Assembly: GCF_026342835.1 (NCBI RefSeq)
Contig: NZ_JAPEMI010000001.1
Span: forward strand, 2,982,501 to 3,046,500
Direction: 5' to 3'
DNA from: Streptomyces sp. NBC_00154
Lineage (GTDB): Bacteria; Actinomycetota; Actinomycetes; Streptomycetales; Streptomycetaceae
DNA length: 64,000 bases
Under the pieces are notes generated by a model. That model was not told the DNA's origin and made no database searches. It saw only the letters and a list, made by a program, of their open reading frames with translations. Positions 42,656-50,924 of this stretch are shown piece after piece (position 1 is the stretch's first letter; each line of letters starts with the position of its first letter). Both the position numbers and the translations under genes were made by a program.

Positions 42656-43438
42656 TCAGACCCCGGGGTCCGGAATGTCGGCGTACCGCTGCACCCACGC
42701 ATGCATGGCGATGGCCGCCGCAGCCCCCGCATTGATCGACCGCGTCGAGCCGAACTGCGCGATCGAGCAGACGATCGCCGCGTGCTCGCGGGCCTCTTCC
42801 GTAAGCCCCGGCCCTTCCTGCCCGAAGAGCAGCACACACCGGCGCGGCAGCTCGGTCCGCTCCAGCGGCACCGCCCCCGGCAGATTGTCGATCCCGATGA
42901 TCGGCAGCCTCTCGGCCGCCGCCCAGGCGGTCAGATCGGCCGTGTCGGGATGGTGCCGCACATGCTGGTACCGGTCGGTGACCATCGCACCGCGCCGGTT
43001 CCAGCGCCGTCGGCCCACGATGTGGATCTCCTTGGCGAGGAAAGCGTTCGCGGTGCGCACCACCGACCCGATATTGAAGTCGTGGCCCCAGTTCTCCACC
43101 GCCACATGGAAGTCATGTCGTCGCAGATCCAGATCGGCGACGATCGCCTCCCGCGTCCAGTAGCGGTACTCGTCGCCGACATTGCGCCGGTCGCCGTGGG
43201 CGAGCAGCCCCGGGTCGTACCGCTCGCCCTCGGGCCAGGGCAGCGCATGCGGCCCGACACCGATCTCCGCCCCGAACCCGTCGTCGTACTGCATCGGTTC
43301 CACGGGCGGCTCACCCGCGGCAAGGGCTGCGTTCGACGGATCCTCGCTGCTGGGACTGCTGGGACTGCTGCTACTGCTGCTACTGCTGCTACTGCTGGTA
43401 CTGCTGGTACGGCCGGTGCTGCCGGTATCGCTGCTCAC
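42656..43438 (-). CDS. TrmH/SpoU-family RNA 2'-O-methyltransferase with poly-Ser N-terminus
   Basis: The 260-residue protein has a SpoU methyltransferase domain at about 95-250. Motif 1 is NWGHDFNIGSVVRTANAF, motif 2 is VLLFGQEGPGLTEEA and motif 3 is IAQFGSTRSINAGAAAAIAMH, which together form the SAM-binding knot. The RNA target (tRNA or rRNA) is not evident. The first 32 residues are nearly all Ser/Thr, encoded by AGC/AGT-type triplet repeats. GTG 43438 overlaps the stop of the HTTM gene (GTGA), so it is the last gene of a DUF5819-HTTM-TrmH operon. Confidence 0.87.
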   Translation of the reverse strand: MSSDTGSTGRTSSTSSSSSSSSSSSPSSPSSEDPSNAALAAGEPPVEPMQYDDGFGAEIGVGPHALPWPEGERYDPGLLAHGDRRNVGDEYRYWTREAIVADLDLRRHDFHVAVENWGHDFNIGSVVRTANAFLAKEIHIVGRRRWNRRGAMVTDRYQHVRHHPDTADLTAWAAAERLPIIGIDNLPGAVPLERTELPRRCVLLFGQEGPGLTEEAREHAAIVCSIAQFGSTRSINAGAAAAIAMHAWVQRYADIPDPGV

Positions 43439-44670
43439 CCGACGAGCGTATGGCCACCGCTTCCGCTGTGCTGCGGGGCCTCCTCCTCGCCGCTGCGCCG
43501 CTGCTCGGGCACTCGGTCCGCGCGCGAGAACAGCAGCTGCCGCCCGAGCGTCACCCTGCCGCCGAGCCAGACCAGGAAGACCGTCGGCAGGAAGACGGAG
43601 TCTGCGGCGATCATCGCCATCGAGAAGAAGGGCAGACCCAGCAGCAGGGCGATACCGGCGTGCTCGCACATCATGGCGACGAGCAGGACGTTCTTGACGC
43701 GACGGTTGAAGAGGGTGAAGGGGAAGGCGACCTGCACGATGACCGTGCCGTACGTCAGGATCATGACCATCACACCGCTGGACGCGAGGATGTCGGACAG
43801 TGCGGGCCAGGGCGTGAAGTAGTCGAGCTTGAGCGGGTAGTACAGCGCCGTGCCGTCCTGCCACCGCGACCCCTGGATCTTGTACCAACCCGCTGTCGCG
43901 TAGATCAGACAGACCTCGGCCATGATCACGACGAGCGTGGCGTTGTGGACGAGGTTGGCGATGACATCGAGCAGAGTGCGCGGCTCGCTCTGCGGTGCGT
44001 AGCGGTTCACGGCCCACCAGGCCCCGTGGCCGATCCACATCACCCAGAAAAGGGCCGGCAGCCACCAGGTGCCGCCGAAGCCGTCGGCCACCGAGCCCGC
44101 CACGAGAACCAGGCCGAGCACCACCCAGAGGACCGCCCCGGCCACATTCCGCACCGGCCGAACGGCGCCCGTCTTTTCAGGGGGCGCTTCCCGAGCCACC
44201 CGCGCCGCTCGCCGCGCGTCCAACGACCAGACCTGCCCGCAGCGCGTCAGCACCAGGTAGATCGCCATCAGATGGATGACGTTGTCGCCACCGTCGCCCA
44301 AGAAAATGCTGCGGTTCTGCAGCGACAGCACACCGACCATGAAGAGGACGGACATCGCGCGGGTGTGCCAGCCGAGCATCAGCAGTGCGGCGGACAGCAG
44401 GGCGACCGCATAGACGATCTCGAACCAGACCGTGCTGTCCGACCACAGGAGCGCAGAGAAAGCTTCGTTGCCCGATATGAGCTGCTTCGCCATACCCCAG
44501 CCCCACGGGGAGTCGGGGCCGTACATCTCGTGGCGGTTCGGCAGCTCGCGCAGCAGGAACAGCAGATAGGTGACGGAGAAACCGATCCGTATGACAGCGC
44601 TCTGGTACGGCCCGAGGGCCGAGGACGTGATGGGCTGGACACCGCGTGCCAGTGGAGAAGGCGTGCTCAC
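43435..44670 (-). CDS. HTTM-domain multi-pass membrane protein
   Basis: A 411-residue membrane protein with about eight to ten helices. It has the pattern of the HTTM (vitamin-K-dependent-carboxylase-related) family: FSVTYLLFLLRELPNRHEMYGPDSPWGW near the N-terminus and AGWYKIQGSRWQDGTALYY in the middle. The C-terminal tail is cytoplasmic and charged. Function is unknown. GTG 44670 overlaps the DUF5819 stop by four bases; the two proteins very often co-occur, suggesting a membrane complex. Confidence 0.85.
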   Translation of the reverse strand: MSTPSPLARGVQPITSSALGPYQSAVIRIGFSVTYLLFLLRELPNRHEMYGPDSPWGWGMAKQLISGNEAFSALLWSDSTVWFEIVYAVALLSAALLMLGWHTRAMSVLFMVGVLSLQNRSIFLGDGGDNVIHLMAIYLVLTRCGQVWSLDARRAARVAREAPPEKTGAVRPVRNVAGAVLWVVLGLVLVAGSVADGFGGTWWLPALFWVMWIGHGAWWAVNRYAPQSEPRTLLDVIANLVHNATLVVIMAEVCLIYATAGWYKIQGSRWQDGTALYYPLKLDYFTPWPALSDILASSGVMVMILTYGTVIVQVAFPFTLFNRRVKNVLLVAMMCEHAGIALLLGLPFFSMAMIAADSVFLPTVFLVWLGGRVTLGRQLLFSRADRVPEQRRSGEEEAPQHSGSGGHTLVG

Positions 44671-45443
44671 TTGTCCGCCTCCTTGGCGCTCTCGGGAAGG
44701 TCGGCGGGGGTAACGGTCCACCACGGCAGCACCCGGTAATTCGGCCTGGTACTGATCTTCTCCGTACTCCACGGCGGCGCCGCGACGGAGCGCACTTCGG
44801 AGCGGACCTGGATGCGCTCGACGGTGCCGCCGTAGTCGTGCTCACTCAGGCGGAGCATCACGATGCGGCGGATGTAGCGCTCGGCGAGTTCGCCGCGCAG
44901 ACCGTTCGGACGGTTCTCGGTGTCGTGGGAGTTGAGGTAGAAGTCCCAGCCACGGCGGAGCTCGTTCTGATGGACGTGGCTGGGGAGGAGATTGCCGCGT
45001 ATCGCCTTGCCGTCCTCGCCGGAGAGGCTCATCCAGGGAGTCGTGCGGCGTCCGTCGGCGCCGGTTATCTCGGCCCGGACGTGCACGCCGACGTTCTGCT
45101 GAAGCGGATTGGGCGCGAAGAGCTTCCAGTTCTGTTCGAACTCGGGATAGACCCAGTCGTCGACCACTTTGCCGTGCTGCTTGGTCAGGGTGTTGGACGG
45201 GGCGACGTGCAGAAACACCATGGCCAGGTGAGTGCAGGCAATCAACCCGATGATCGACAGCGCGACTGCGGCGCCGATCTGGTACGGAAGAGACAGGCCG
45301 GAAATGCCGGCACGGAGCGGCGCGGGCACTGCGGCGGAACCGGCGTCCCGGGCGGTGTCGAACGGCGCGTCCTCGCGCTGCTCCGCCTCTGACCCGACGC
45401 TTCCGTTCCCGCCTCCGACACCCCTGTCGTCGTACGAATCCAT
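44667..45443 (-). CDS. DUF5819-family membrane-anchored protein
   Basis: A 258-residue protein with a hydrophilic N-terminus of about 50 residues and one transmembrane helix (about 54-78). The extracytoplasmic part carries FEQNWKLFAPNPLQQNVGVHVRAE, the family hallmark, and LPWWTVTP near the end. Function is unknown. It is the first gene of the operon with the HTTM protein and the methyltransferase and diverges from paaA. Confidence 0.85.
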   Translation of the reverse strand: MDSYDDRGVGGGNGSVGSEAEQREDAPFDTARDAGSAAVPAPLRAGISGLSLPYQIGAAVALSIIGLIACTHLAMVFLHVAPSNTLTKQHGKVVDDWVYPEFEQNWKLFAPNPLQQNVGVHVRAEITGADGRRTTPWMSLSGEDGKAIRGNLLPSHVHQNELRRGWDFYLNSHDTENRPNGLRGELAERYIRRIVMLRLSEHDYGGTVERIQVRSEVRSVAAPPWSTEKISTRPNYRVLPWWTVTPADLPESAKEADK

Positions 45444-45474
45444 CCCGCCCCGATCCCCGTCGATCCCCGGTCAG

Positions 45475-45483
45475 TTATCCACA
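45475..45483 (+). other. DnaA-box-like 9-mer TTATCCACA
   Basis: Matches the E. coli DnaA consensus exactly and the Streptomyces consensus with one change. Lies in the divergent DUF5819-paaA intergenic region. Confidence 0.45.
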
Positions 45484-45528
45484 GGGTTGACACCCTACGG
45501 GCCGCCGACTCACCATTGAAGTCAATGA

Positions 45529-45542
45529 ACCGAACGATCGGT
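45529..45542. promoter_or_regulatory. PaaR-like operator (ACCGAACGATCGGT)
   Basis: Exact reverse complement of the operator before paaN, located 16 bp upstream of the paaA start, so bound repressor would block initiation. A further CGGT follows directly. Confidence 0.8.
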
Positions 45543-45558
45543 CGGTAGGGAGCCCGGG

Positions 45559-46605
45559 ATGGCGGCAGTGACTGCGGACCAGACGACGCAGGCGAAGGCG
45601 CAAGGGACGGTGCAGGCGACAGCAGGCGGCCCCGACGGGGCTGACGGTGCCCAGCTGGCCGCGTTCGACGCCGCGGTGGCAGCCGAGGAGCGCATCGAGC
45701 CGCGTGACTGGATGCCGGACGCCTACCGGGCCTCGCTGGTCAGGCAAATGGCCCAGCATGCCCACTCCGAAATCATCGGCATGCAGCCCGAGGCAAACTG
45801 GATCAGCCGCGCCCCTTCGCTGCGCCGCAAGGCGATCCTGATGGCCAAGGTGCAGGACGAGGCAGGACACGGGCTCTATCTCTACAGCGCGGCGGAGACC
45901 CTCGGGACGAGCCGCGAAGAGCTGCTCGACAAGCTCCACGCCGGCCGCCAGAGGTATTCGTCGATCTTCAATTACCCCACGCTGACCTGGGCGGATGTCG
46001 GCGCAATCGGGTGGCTGGTGGACGGCGCCGCGATCACCAACCAGGTGCCGCTGTGCCGCTGCTCGTACGGTCCGTACGCCCGGGCCATGGTCCGCATCTG
46101 CAAGGAGGAGTCCTTCCACCAGCGCCAGGGGTACGAGCTGCTGCTCACCCTCGGCCGCGGCACTCCGGCACAGCGTGAGATGGCCCAGGACGCGGTGAAC
46201 CGCTGGTGGTGGCCGTCCCTGATGATGTTCGGCCCACCGGACGACGCATCGGCGCACTCGGCGCAGTCGATGACCTGGAAGATCAAACGGCACTCGAACG
46301 ACGAGCTGCGGCAGCGGTTCGTCGACATCTGCGTCCCGCAGGCCGAGGCGCTGGGGCTCACCCTCCCGGACCCGGACCTCCGGTGGAACGAGGAGCGTGG
46401 ACACCACGACTTCGGATCGATCGACTGGACGGAGTTCCAGGAGGTCCTGAAGGGCAACGGCCCGTGCAACGAACAGCGCCTCACCCAGCGGCGCCGGGCG
46501 CACGAAGAGGGCGCCTGGGTACGGGACGCGGCGGCTGCGTACGCCGTGAAGCACCACGCAGAGAAGCACACCACACAGACACCGACCGCGGAGGCGACAG
46601 CATGA
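45559..46605 (+). CDS. paaA: 1,2-phenylacetyl-CoA epoxidase, catalytic subunit PaaA
   Basis: The 348-residue di-iron oxygenase subunit epoxidises the ring of phenylacetyl-CoA. The ferritin-like iron ligands are in [19 protein letters not shown] (ExxH, about 97-115) and [15 protein letters not shown] (about 182-196). The first 30 residues are an Ala/Thr/Gln-rich extension. The start is ATG 45559 after GGGAG. It heads paaABCDE, in which all genes overlap or abut, and a PaaR-like operator sits just upstream. Confidence 0.95.
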   Translation: MAAVTADQTTQAKAQGTVQATAGGPDGADGAQLAAFDAAVAAEERIEPRDWMPDAYRASLVRQMAQHAHSEIIGMQPEANWISRAPSLRRKAILMAKVQDEAGHGLYLYSAAETLGTSREELLDKLHAGRQRYSSIFNYPTLTWADVGAIGWLVDGAAITNQVPLCRCSYGPYARAMVRICKEESFHQRQGYELLLTLGRGTPAQREMAQDAVNRWWWPSLMMFGPPDDASAHSAQSMTWKIKRHSNDELRQRFVDICVPQAEALGLTLPDPDLRWNEERGHHDFGSIDWTEFQEVLKGNGPCNEQRLTQRRRAHEEGAWVRDAAAAYAVKHHAEKHTTQTPTAEATA

Positions 46606-46892
46606 GCAGCTCGACGGACTGGCCGCTGTGGGAGGTGTTCGTGCGGTCGCGGCGCGGCCTCTCCCACACCCACGCGGGCAGCCTGCACGCCCCAGACGCC
46701 GAGATGGCCCTGCGCAACGCCCGCGATCTGTACACGCGCCGTTCCGAGGGCGTCTCCATCTGGGTGGTGCCGTCCACCGAGATCACGGCCTCCTCGCCGG
46801 ACGAGAAGGACTCGTTCTTCGAACCGGCCGGCGACAAGCCCTACCGGCACCCGACGTTCTACGAGATCCCGGAAGGGGTGAAGCACCTGTGA
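46602..46892 (+). CDS. paaB: 1,2-phenylacetyl-CoA epoxidase subunit PaaB
   Basis: A 96-residue small subunit that organises the PaaA-PaaC oxygenase. [36 protein letters not shown] is characteristic, as is the C-terminal [13 protein letters not shown]. Starts at ATG 46602 overlapping the paaA stop (ATGA) and ends overlapping paaC (GTGA). Confidence 0.94.
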   Translation: MSSSTDWPLWEVFVRSRRGLSHTHAGSLHAPDAEMALRNARDLYTRRSEGVSIWVVPSTEITASSPDEKDSFFEPAGDKPYRHPTFYEIPEGVKHL

Positions 46893-47590
46893 CCGCGGCC
46901 CTCGCCCTCGGCGACGACGCGCTGGTGCTGTCGCACCGGCTGGGGGAGTGGGCGGGCCATGCGCCCGTGCTGGAGGAGGAGGTGGCCCTCGCCAACATCG
47001 CCCTGGATCTGCTGGGGCAGGCCCGGGTGCTGCTCTCGCTCGCCGGGGACGAGGACGAGCTGGCGTTTCTGCGCGAGGAGCGGGCGTTCCGCAACGTCCA
47101 GCTGGTCGAGCAGTCCAACGGCGACTTCGCCCACACCATCGCCCGTCAGCTCTACTTCTCCGTCTATCAGCGTGGGCTGTACGAGCAGTTGGCAGCCGGT
47201 GAGGGAGAGTTCGCCGGGCTGGCGGCGAAGGCCGTCAAGGAGGTCGCCTACCACCAGGACCACACCGAGCACTGGACGCTGCGGCTCGGCGACGGTACGG
47301 CGGAGAGTCACCAGCGGATGCAGCGCGGGGTCGACACCCTGTGGCGGTTCACCGGTGAGCTGTTCCAGCCGGTCGAGGGCGTGGACATCGACTGGCAGTC
47401 GCTGCAGAACAGCTGGCTGGCGACCGTCACCGGCGTGCTGGAGCAGGCAACGCTGACCGTACCGGCCGGCCCGCAGTCCGGGGCCTGGACAGCCGGGGCG
47501 GGCCGGCAGGGCATCCACACGGAACCCTTCGGCCGGATGCTCGCCGAGATGCAGCATCTGCACCGCAGCCACCCGGGAGCGTCATGGTGA
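46889..47590 (+). CDS. paaC: 1,2-phenylacetyl-CoA epoxidase structural subunit PaaC
   Basis: The 233-residue ferritin-like partner of PaaA has lost some iron ligands but keeps the bundle: ANIALDLLGQARVLLSLAG and VKEVAYHQDHTEHWTLRLGDG. It binds PaaA and helps position phenylacetyl-CoA. GTG 46889 overlaps the paaB stop. The last seven bases overlap paaD. Confidence 0.93.
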   Translation: MTAALALGDDALVLSHRLGEWAGHAPVLEEEVALANIALDLLGQARVLLSLAGDEDELAFLREERAFRNVQLVEQSNGDFAHTIARQLYFSVYQRGLYEQLAAGEGEFAGLAAKAVKEVAYHQDHTEHWTLRLGDGTAESHQRMQRGVDTLWRFTGELFQPVEGVDIDWQSLQNSWLATVTGVLEQATLTVPAGPQSGAWTAGAGRQGIHTEPFGRMLAEMQHLHRSHPGASW

Positions 47591-48090
47591 CCGGAACGCT
47601 GCTCGAGGAGGAGGTGCGCAGGCTCGCCGGGTCCGTGCCCGACCCCGAGCTGCCCGTCCTGACCCTGGAGGAGCTGGGCGTGCTCCGCGGGGTGGAGGTG
47701 CTCGCCCCCGGCAAGGTCACGGTCCGCCTCACCCCGACGTACACCGGCTGCCCGGCGATCGAGGCCATGTCCGCCGATATCGAGCAGGTCCTGCACGACC
47801 ACGGGATACCGGAGGTCTCCGTGGTCACCGTCCTCGCACCGGCCTGGTCGACGGACGACATCAGCGCGGAAGGGCGGCGCAAGCTCGCCGAGTTCGGCAT
47901 AGCGCCGCCGCGCCCGCATGACGCGGCCGGCCCGTCCGGCGGGCCGGTGCCGCTCACTCTGTCCGTACGCTGCCCGCACTGCGGCTCCACGGACACGGAG
48001 CTGCTGAGCCGGTTCTCCTCCACCGCCTGCAAGGCACTGCGCCGCTGCGTGAGCTGCCGCGAACCGTTCGACCACTTCAAGGAGTTGTAG
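47584..48090 (+). CDS. paaD: PaaD, MIP18/SufT-like assembly factor for the epoxidase
   Basis: The 168-residue protein has an N-terminal MIP18 (DUF59) domain (VPDPELPVLTLEELGVL and TPTYTGCPAIEAM) and a C-terminal zinc-ribbon-like part with CPHCG and CVSC. PaaD proteins are thought to help mature iron centres of the paaABCE enzyme. It overlaps paaC by seven bases and abuts paaE. Confidence 0.92.
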   Translation: MVTGTLLEEEVRRLAGSVPDPELPVLTLEELGVLRGVEVLAPGKVTVRLTPTYTGCPAIEAMSADIEQVLHDHGIPEVSVVTVLAPAWSTDDISAEGRRKLAEFGIAPPRPHDAAGPSGGPVPLTLSVRCPHCGSTDTELLSRFSSTACKALRRCVSCREPFDHFKEL

Positions 48091-49149
48091 ATGTTCCATC
48101 CGCTCCGGGTCCGCGCGATCGAGCGGCTGACCGACGACTCGGTGGCCGTCACCTTCACGGTGCCGGCCGAGTTGCGCGAGACCTTCCGCCACCAGCCCGG
48201 CCAGCATCTCAACGTGCGTTACACGGTCGACGGCGAGGAGATCCGGCGTTCGTACTCGATCTGCGCGCCGGCCACCGAGGCGCCGGCCGATCCGGCTCTG
48301 CGGGTGGGCATCCGGCTGGTCGACGGCGGTGCGTTCTCCACGTACGCCCTCAAGGAGCTCGCCGTCGGCGACCAGGTCGAAGCGATGCCTCCGATGGGAC
48401 GCTTCGTGCTCACGCCGCGCGCCGGGCATTACGCGGCGATCGTCGGTGGCAGCGGCATCACCCCGGTGCTGTCGATCGCGTCGACACTGCTGGCCCGGGA
48501 GCCTGCGGCCCGGTTCTGTCTGATCCGGAGCGACCGGACCGCGGCCTCGACGATGTTCCTGGACGAGGTCGCCGACCTCAAGGACCGCTACCCGGACCGC
48601 TTCCAGCTGGTGACGGTGCTCTCCCGCGAGGAGCAGCAGGCCGGTCTGCCGTCCGGCCGGCTCGACCGGGAGCGACTGACCGAGCTGCTGCCCGCGCTGC
48701 TCTCGGTGGGAGAGGTGGACGGCTGGTACCTGTGCGGACCGTTCGGTCTGGTCCTGGCAGCGGAAGGCGCGCTGCACGGCCTCGGTGTCGACCGGGCCCG
48801 TATCCACCAGGAGATCTTCCACGTCGACGACGGACCGGCTGCGACCGCCCGCACCCGCGTCGAGGCGCCCGCACACAGCACACTGACCGCGAGGCTGGAC
48901 GGCCGCTCAGGCAGCTGGCCGGTTCAGGACGGCGAATCACTGCTGGAGACGGTGTTGCGCAGCCGCGCCGACGCGCCGTACGCCTGCAAGGGCGGGGTGT
49001 GCGGGACGTGCAGAGCCTTCCTGGTCTCCGGCGAGGTCCGGATGGACCGCAACTTCGCGCTGGAACCGGAAGAGACGGGGGCGGGTTATGTGCTGGCCTG
49101 CCAGTCGCATCCGGTCACACCGGAGGTGGAGCTCGACTTCGACCGCTGA
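48091..49149 (+). CDS. paaE: 1,2-phenylacetyl-CoA epoxidase reductase subunit PaaE
   Basis: A 352-residue FAD/2Fe-2S reductase passing electrons from NADPH to PaaA. The FAD domain has IRRSYSICAP (about 51-60) and the NAD domain VGGSGITPVLSIAST. A C-terminal plant-type ferredoxin domain has CKGGVCGTC and a later Cys in VLACQS as cluster ligands. ATG 48091 follows the paaD stop immediately. Last gene of the paa operon. Confidence 0.95.
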   Translation: MFHPLRVRAIERLTDDSVAVTFTVPAELRETFRHQPGQHLNVRYTVDGEEIRRSYSICAPATEAPADPALRVGIRLVDGGAFSTYALKELAVGDQVEAMPPMGRFVLTPRAGHYAAIVGGSGITPVLSIASTLLAREPAARFCLIRSDRTAASTMFLDEVADLKDRYPDRFQLVTVLSREEQQAGLPSGRLDRERLTELLPALLSVGEVDGWYLCGPFGLVLAAEGALHGLGVDRARIHQEIFHVDDGPAATARTRVEAPAHSTLTARLDGRSGSWPVQDGESLLETVLRSRADAPYACKGGVCGTCRAFLVSGEVRMDRNFALEPEETGAGYVLACQSHPVTPEVELDFDR

Positions 49150-49213
49150 CACCAGCGGATCCCGGCCCGCGCCCTCTCCTTCTGCCCTCCTCCTCTCTGC
49201 TGTTCCCTTCTTG

Positions 49214-49227
49214 TAGAACCTGTTCTA
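49214..49227. promoter_or_regulatory. KstR-like palindromic operator (TAGAACCTGTTCTA)
   Basis: A perfect 6-2-6 inverted repeat that fits the KstR consensus TNNAACNNGTTNNA known from sterol-catabolism genes in actinobacteria. It lies 58 bp before the acyl-CoA dehydrogenase start, in an otherwise gene-free 135-bp gap. Confidence 0.7.
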
Positions 49228-49284
49228 TCTTGACGACCCGTCAGGTCCGAGTACGAGCGCAGCGGTTCGCAGGAGGCCAGGGCA

Positions 49285-50463
49285 GTGGACTTCACCTTCA
49301 CAGAGGAGCAGCAGGCAGCCGTCGAGGCAGCGAGGGCGATCTTCTCGGGTGTCGAGCCCGACGGAGTACCCAGCCCCGCTCTCACCCCGGGCGCGGTGGC
49401 CGAGGACATCGACCGTCCCCTCTGGGCCCAGCTGGCCGCGGGCGACCTGCTGGGCCTGACGCTGGCGCCGGAACACGGCGGGGCCGGGCTCGATCCGGTC
49501 GCGCTCTGCCTGGTCCTGCGGGAGTCGGCCAAGGTGCTCGCCCGGGTACCGCTGCTGGAGACCTGCGCGGTCGCGATGTCGCTCCAGCGCGACGGCGATC
49601 CCGGTCTGGCCGCCGAACTGCTGCCCCGCGTCGGCCGGGGCGAGCTGGTCCTCAGCGTCGGGGCCAACGGCCGCACCGGCCACGACCCGGCCGAACTCGC
49701 CGTCACCGCCCTCCGGGACAGCAACGGGAAGAACGACCGGTCCAGCAGTAGCGACAGCAGCGACAGTTCGGTCTGGGTACTCGACGGGGTGCAGTCAGGC
49801 GTGCCGTGGGCTCGCTCCGCGGACTGGATCGCCGTGCCCGCCCACACTGCCGACGGCCGCGCCGTCCTGGCCCTGGTACACCGCACCGCCGAAGGCGTCA
49901 CGCTGGCCGAACAGGTCTCCACCAGCGGCGAGTTGCTCGCCGAGGTCCGGCTCGACGGGGCACGGATCGAGGACCGCGCACTGATCGACACCCCGGGAGC
50001 CTGGGAGTGGCTCCGCGCCCTGCTCACCACCGGAACCTGCGCGCTCGCACTGGGACTTGGCGAGACGGCGCTGTCCATGACGAGCGAATACACGGGAAAG
50101 CGCGAGCAGTTCGGGTTCCCCGTCGCGACGTTCCAGTCCGTCGCCGTCCAGGCCGCCGACCGGTACATCGATCTGCGGGCCATGGAAGTGACACTCTGGC
50201 AGGCGGCCTGGCGGATCTCCACGGGGACAGCCGGCGCTCTGCCCGTCGCGGGCGATATCGCCGTGGCGAAGATCTGGGCCTCGGACGGCGTCCGCCGGAT
50301 CGTGCAGACGGCGCAGCATCTGCACGGCGGCTTCGGCGCGGACACCGACTACCCGCTGCACCGCTTCCACGCCTGGGCAAAGCAGATCGAGCTCTCGCTC
50401 GGCCCGGCGGCGGCGCATGAGGAAGCACTGGGCGACCTGCTGGCCGCTCATCCCCTCGGCTGA
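49285..50463 (+). CDS. Acyl-CoA dehydrogenase family protein (possible non-catalytic-type subunit)
   Basis: A 392-residue flavoprotein-like ACAD. The FAD-binding and substrate segments EHGGAGLDPVAL, YTGKREQFGFPVATFQSV and the C-terminal HGGFGADTDYPLHRFHAWAK are present. However, the terminal IYEGT-type catalytic glutamate is replaced by an SLGPAAAHEEALG ending, as in partner subunits of heterotetrameric FadE enzymes. A Ser/Asp-rich insert (about 152-165) interrupts the middle domain. A KstR-like operator upstream suggests steroid or fatty-acid catabolism rather than phenylacetate. GTG 49285. Confidence 0.85.
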   Translation: MDFTFTEEQQAAVEAARAIFSGVEPDGVPSPALTPGAVAEDIDRPLWAQLAAGDLLGLTLAPEHGGAGLDPVALCLVLRESAKVLARVPLLETCAVAMSLQRDGDPGLAAELLPRVGRGELVLSVGANGRTGHDPAELAVTALRDSNGKNDRSSSSDSSDSSVWVLDGVQSGVPWARSADWIAVPAHTADGRAVLALVHRTAEGVTLAEQVSTSGELLAEVRLDGARIEDRALIDTPGAWEWLRALLTTGTCALALGLGETALSMTSEYTGKREQFGFPVATFQSVAVQAADRYIDLRAMEVTLWQAAWRISTGTAGALPVAGDIAVAKIWASDGVRRIVQTAQHLHGGFGADTDYPLHRFHAWAKQIELSLGPAAAHEEALGDLLAAHPLG

Positions 50464-50520
50464 GAACCACGGGCCCGGCCCCGGACCACCCGGGGCGGAC
50501 CCGACGGGACCCCGGCCGGG

Positions 50521-50865
50521 TCAGAGAACGAAGGCCGGGGTGCCGTTGTCGGTGACCATCGGGCGTCCGGCACCGTCCCAGGCGAGCATCCCGCCGTCGA
50601 TGTTCACGGCGTCGATGCCCTGCTGCACCAGGTACTGCGTGACCTGGGCGGACCGGCCACCGACCCGGCACATCACATGCACGCGCCGACCGTCCTCGGC
50701 CGCCTCGGTCAGCTCACCGAAGCGGCCGACGAAGTCACTCATCGGAATGTGCAGGGCACCTTCGACATGCCCGGCGGCCCATTCGTCGTTCTCCCGGACG
50801 TCCAGCACCAGGCCGTCCGACGGCACCGCCGCGACATCCACCGAGGGCAGCGGAGCGAAATTCAT
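50521..50865 (-). CDS. Rhodanese-like domain protein
   Basis: The 114-residue single-domain rhodanese has the active-site loop CRVGGRSA with Cys66 as the sulfur acceptor. The N-terminal strand VLDVRENDEWAAGHVEGALHIPM is the family signature. It is probably a cytoplasmic sulfur-transfer protein (thiosulfate or persulfide); a specific partner cannot be assigned. ATG 50865. Its stop faces the acyl-CoA dehydrogenase gene end. Confidence 0.93.
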   Translation of the reverse strand: MNFAPLPSVDVAAVPSDGLVLDVRENDEWAAGHVEGALHIPMSDFVGRFGELTEAAEDGRRVHVMCRVGGRSAQVTQYLVQQGIDAVNIDGGMLAWDGAGRPMVTDNGTPAFVL

Positions 50866-50924
50866 GGGTCATGCCTTCTCTCGTGCGTACGCTCCGGAGT
50901 CACGCTCCAGAGTCACCGGAAACG

